Shown here piece after piece: positions 59,481-64,000 of a DNA stretch of 64,000 nucleotides. Position numbers and translations under genes: made by a program. Position 1 is the stretch's first letter. Every line of letters starts with the position of its first letter. This DNA comes from Membranipora membranacea. Lineage: Eukaryota; Bryozoa; Gymnolaemata; Cheilostomatida; Membraniporidae. The stretch spans positions 27,339,387 through 27,403,386 of the forward strand of contig OU612069.1 in NCBI GenBank assembly GCA_914767715.1. The letters run 5' to 3'. The notes beneath the pieces are model-generated. The model saw only the letters and a program-made list of their open reading frames with translations. It was not told the DNA's origin and did not search any database.

Positions 59481-61684
59481 CTAGAGAACGCCTCGACAAA
59501 GCGCTTGACTCATGGTGTCTAGCTGAAGACCTGTGTGTTGTGCAGAGGTACGCACACCACTGTATGTTGTATCTAGCCATAGACAACTACAGAATATTGG
59601 ACAAACTAGAATGTAAGAATGTAACAGTTTTACCTGCTGTGTACTGATTCCTTGAAACACCATCGTGAGTACTAGAGTCGGCACATCCGCCAGACCTTCA
59701 AATATAACAATATTCAAAAAACATTATTCAAATGTGAAATATTTGTTATATGGGGCAGCAGTCTGGCTAACAAGCAGTGTAAACCATATGTGCCTCCACT
59801 GTCAGAGTAATTTGTGAGGTTGGAGTTGCTCTCCTCTTTACTCACAGCTGACCAGTAGAATGGAAGTGACTCAGACGGAGGGAAATTGGATTAACTTTAA
59901 GCTATCTGGTTATAGTTGTTGTTGAGATTTATGAGCACATGTTTGATTGGACAAATTCTAATAGCTACCACATATCACTTAGGAGTTGCCCTGCCTCACC
60001 TAAAGTGAAGGCTTCTCCCATTTCACATGTCGTTGGAGTACAAAGGTATGTATTAGCTTTGTCACAGAGAACACGTGGCCGCATGACTAGGCTAGGTATA
60101 AATAACATGACTCAGGCAAAAACCAGTCAGTCAGCGGCTAACAGATAGTGCAGTCAGCTATCATATTTTGTACTGAGGAATGATATTATACCTTTGACCC
60201 AAATACATTATACTAATCATTTAACCTACCATATTATTGAAAAGAAAAAATAAACACAAAGTAGGACCCCACAACAAAAAGAAAAACAAAAAAAAAGCAA
60301 AACTGAAAGAATAAGGCAATATCGGGAAAGGAACTCTACTTATGACTGTTTACTGTAGCTTGAGGTGAGCCTTTTCTACTGATTGTAACGAGTCAGATTG
60401 GTCATCCTAGAACACCTAGTTTCAGATATAACCCACTCACTTGTGGTCGTAACAGTGAAAACGCTTGAGGCAACAGCACAGAGCTGACCTGCCACTAGTC
60501 TATGTAGTAATGATATTCTGTAGCGAGTTCTCCTGTTTATAATTTCGGTAACAGCGTATATTATCGGTATGAATACGAGACATGTTCCTTGTACAAACAC
60601 TGAACTTTCTATCTAAAACAAAATAATTGTATTTCTACAAATTTTCACATCTTGCTGCAGTCCATAGAGATACTCAAAGAATACACTTCTCTCTCTATGT
60701 AAAAAGGGTATTGTCAGAATGGATAAAACCAGTTTACCTTGGTCCTAGAACAAGTCTGTTCCCTCTTTCGTGGCGGAGTGTTATGACACAAGTCGGGCAT
60801 CGAGGCGCGGCGGCTTGATAAACGTCATTTTAGGTATTCTTTGACATTCACAGAGAGAACAAAATTCTCCTACCCTTGCCCATGGCACAAATTAACAATT
60901 ATAATGCTGTAATTCTATAAAGCCACCAACCTGTTTATTTATATTACTATAGTCTAGAGATGTGTAGGAGGTAATATCTGATATATTGTCTTGTCCCATT
61001 GTGCCATTAAAGATCTTAAATAATTTAGAAAATATATTGGTAGTATTTTGAATATGTATCCGACATGTGTAACGAAAATGTGAATGTAGGCCCTTTCTGA
61101 TACGCCTGATTTTCTGTGAGAGGAGTTGTCCTCACAAAAAGAAAGAACAGATAATAATTATCTTCTACCTAGAATATTAATCACTATAAAAAGACTTGGG
61201 CGAAATATGCAGAATGATTTGAGTTTTCTCTGGTTACTCCAAGTTTTGGGTTCACTTATTTTCAATACTCATTTCAAAATGCTCCTTGTGAAGCAAATAC
61301 AAACCAAGTCAACCTTTATTGTCACAAAATTAACAGCTTTGTTTTAAAAAAATTGAGATTTGAAATGATTTGTTTGGGTTGAAGGTAAATATATTGATTG
61401 AGCGAATGTAAAGTAGCTGTTAACTTACATTCATAGTAGCAGGCAAGTTTATTGAGTAAGACGTCGGCATAAGGCAAATGAGCACACACAAAAACTTTCC
61501 TAGGTTGGCGCGCTCGTTTACTGAATTCTCAGGATAATCCCCTCCATTTCGGAAGAGAGCTGTTGACAGAAAACCTTCATCCTCTTTTCTGTACCTGTTG
61601 AAATGATACAATATACTGTTAGTTATGTCCCAACATACGGTGGTCCTGGAGCTACATCCAGCCTGGTAAGTATTAGCCTGTGTT

Positions 61685-61790
61685 GACTAGCTTTGTTCGG
61701 TGGGTTGCAGGGGGGGAGATGGACGAACAAAGCTTGTCAACTCCTCTCACTTTGTTCAACCCACCCCTCCCACGAACAAAGCTTGTCAAG
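61685..61790. repeat. Small inverted/direct repeat around GAACAAAGCTTGTCAA
   Basis: GAACAAAGCTTGTCAA occurs at about 61,724 and 61,773, and an inverted match (TTGACTAGCTTTGTTCG) lies at about 61,683. No function assigned. Confidence 0.5.
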
Positions 61791-64000
61791 ACACGCTAGG
61801 TTGGTATATGCCTAAAGCTGCATTTATGCTGTCAATTAATTAAACAGACAATTAATTGCAGACACATTTTAATGGACCCAATTTTAATCCATAAAAGCTA
61901 CCATCGTTCCAATTTGAATGCAATGTAACAAAGGTCAATGGTAGATTTTTAATTTAATGGTCTCTTTAATTGTCTGTCAAATTGATAACCCACATGTATT
62001 TCATCATTTACAAACTGTCAAGCGTAAGTTCACACATAATGCTATCAGATGCAAATATTTTCCGTTTGTACTCACTTTCTCCTTTTCCATGCCTGCTGCC
62101 ATATTCCTGCACTGTCCACTATCACGCTTATATCCGGTCGGTACTCTCGAATCTTTTCGTACAGATCACTAAAATATAAACACTTCTAAAATGTAACTGC
62201 AACCTATGGGATCTGTAATGTTATCCAAAGCTATTGCCAAGTCTTTTGTCAGGTATGTGGCTGACTGTCAAGGTCACATTTTTGGGGATTTAAAGCAACT
62301 TCTAGATCAAGAGAAGGACGTAGTATTTGGAATCAAGTATCAGGATCAAGGTTCTCAGAGTAGCACTGACATCAACAAATATAGCAAAGCTTACAGCCAT
62401 GTGGCTGAATTCCCGTTTGAAGAGGTCAAGTTGCTGATTCGGGTCAGTTTCAGTTAAGCCATAATTGTACGTGATCCCTGCACAGAACAGACACTGTGTC
62501 TCCGAGCTTCCAGAACCAGAAATACCAAGCGTAGAGTTTCCTCACTTCATCTCTACTCGTCATCTGACACCAAAAAGCATAGGAAGAGTTTTCTTGTGTT
62601 TGGAGGTTCAAAATAACAAATGTTTCCATGATCCAATGATTAGGATTCACATTCAACTCGGTTCAGCTTAGTTTCAGAGACTTTGCTACAACTTGGTAGT
62701 TGCATTTCAATACGCAAACATGAGAACGGGAGACCAGTTTTACATCGCATTGACAGCAATAAGGTTACCAATGAGATTCCTAGAGATTCAGAATAAGCTG
62801 TTTGTACCAGCATCACAAACCTGATCTCCTGCTATTGCTGGGATGAGAGTGTCAAGAGTAGACTGAGCTCCTGATATGAGACACACAACAACTAGGTACA
62901 CAAGAGCCATCCCATCTAAGTGCAGATAGCCCATAGATCTTAGAGGTGTAAAAGAGCAGTCAGGAGCCATATATACTCTCTGCGAGTAGTTGTGGGGTAT
63001 CATTGTACAGTTTAAGTTGCGTGGCAGCTCGAACATCACTCCAGATATGTACCCAAACCTATCCGGTAAAATTAAGATCACCAAATACATGGATTGGAAA
63101 TCCCATTGATACACATATGATAGCAAGCAAATCAGATTGAGTTGTCGTTTGTGACCAAGGGCGCCAATAGCCGATCAGATGAAATAGGGGGCTTTAGGGA
63201 TGGTGCACATTTGAGTTAATGATTAACCTTGCAATAATCACGAGCTTGGTACTCGCTCCGTATATAGGCACACAGTTTGGCTAGTGGATTGTTGCTACCA
63301 ATTGTGTTCCCTGAAGAAGCTTCTAGTCCAAAATAGCCAGTGAATCCCCTTATATCATATTACATACCCAATCCATATGAGTATCGTCCCACACAGAAGC
63401 ATTCTTGTTTTTCTGATCCAGGCATCCGAGGGAGGCAATGTGCACCGATTGTAACCTTCAAAAAGTTTCGAAATAAAAATTAGTTTATATTGGATCCTGG
63501 CGCTTTGGACAAAACTTTACAAGGTTACCCTTCGAAACGGTGTTAAGAAACAAGTAAAGAGAGTTGCTTCAAAATACTGCAATGTTAATACCATGGATCG
63601 AATCCCTAAAAAAACACTTGAGTCGATCGTCATTGTGAAACCTCTCACAAAGGCCAAAAATTCTTATTGAATGTATAATATGCACTGGTCATGATACCAA
63701 TCTGAGCCAGTAAAAATGGACAGAACAAGAAACCATCGTTTTTACAACTCAGGAAAATTTTCCGGCTTTCAATTTCTGCCTTCCAGGGTAGGCCAACTTA
63801 CCTTTTTGTTACCATATCAGGCTTTGCAACTCCGGGCTGAGCGAATATAGGATCATACAGCACTATCATAAATGGCATCCATGTAGCGAGTGTTCTGATT
63901 GCCATACACCTGAAGAAATCACAGAGCACAAGTCCCCATACAGCTAGTTTCTGGTTCTGCTTTGAGTCACCCAGCGCGGATTTGAAGTTAAGAACTCCTC

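Larger units (their letters stand above)
56343..64000 (-). pseudogene. POT/SLC15-family transporter, copy C, partial, heavily damaged
   Basis: Exons: 63802 to beyond the window edge, 63368-63455, 62744-63191, 62334-62563, 62076-62168, 61429-61594, about 61014 (uncertain), 60441-60612, 59634-59695 and 56343-56572. Paralogue of copy B. Exon 2 lost 41 bp, including the PTR-signature region. Exon 3 has a one-base insertion after PIHV and a TGA near LF*ISRN. Exon 4 is short by about 4 bp and its donor is gone. Exon 5 lost 1 bp. Exon 8 lost 16 bp. The first and last exons are intact. The intron before the last exon is swollen to 3 kb by transposons. Confidence 0.8.

Overview
This is a eukaryotic, almost certainly metazoan, nuclear window. 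It is AT-rich, genes are split by GT-AG introns, and it carries a BEL/Pao LTR element, an Ngaro/DIRS-type tyrosine-recombinase retrotransposon, CR1/Jockey-like LINEs, foldback elements, minisatellites and fragments of host genes. The repeat mix suits an invertebrate, but I cannot name the species. No bacterial-type operons, rRNA genes or CRISPR arrays were seen.

Layout. (1) 0.8-4.1 kb, minus: a four-exon Myb/SANT-like gene with one in-frame stop. A foldback element with long inverted repeats and a 9-bp target duplication lies just upstream (4.4-4.96 kb). (2) 6.0-18.3 kb, minus: exons of a HECT-domain (G2E3-like) ubiquitin ligase gene, with one stop and one frameshift. Its 9.6-kb intron holds a complete BEL/Pao element (7,029-13,936) with LTRs and a 5-bp target duplication, plus a LINE 3' fragment ending in a CAAT repeat. 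(3) 19.3-24.8 kb: a small foldback, a decayed CR1-like LINE whose ORF1 has a PHD-like finger, a 21-bp minisatellite and a tRNA-like SINE head. (4) 25.6-31 kb, minus: an Ngaro-like retrotransposon with SGNH hydrolase, gag-like, RT/RNase H and tyrosine recombinase coding blocks, and a duplicated terminal segment. A short motif that can form a hairpin recurs after every block. (5) 31.5-64 kb, minus: three tandem copies (A, B, C) of a POT/SLC15-family transporter gene, each broken differently, separated by LINEs, a TTAA-flanked element, a 240-bp tandem array and two copies of another foldback family.

No host pathway can be read from the gene order. The genes are linked by tandem duplication and transposon insertion. 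Copy B preserves the empty site of a foldback inserted in copy C. Nearly every coding block carries stops or frameshifts. Some lesions (a 41-bp deletion, lost splice donors) are clearly real decay. Single-base ones could be decay or assembly error.
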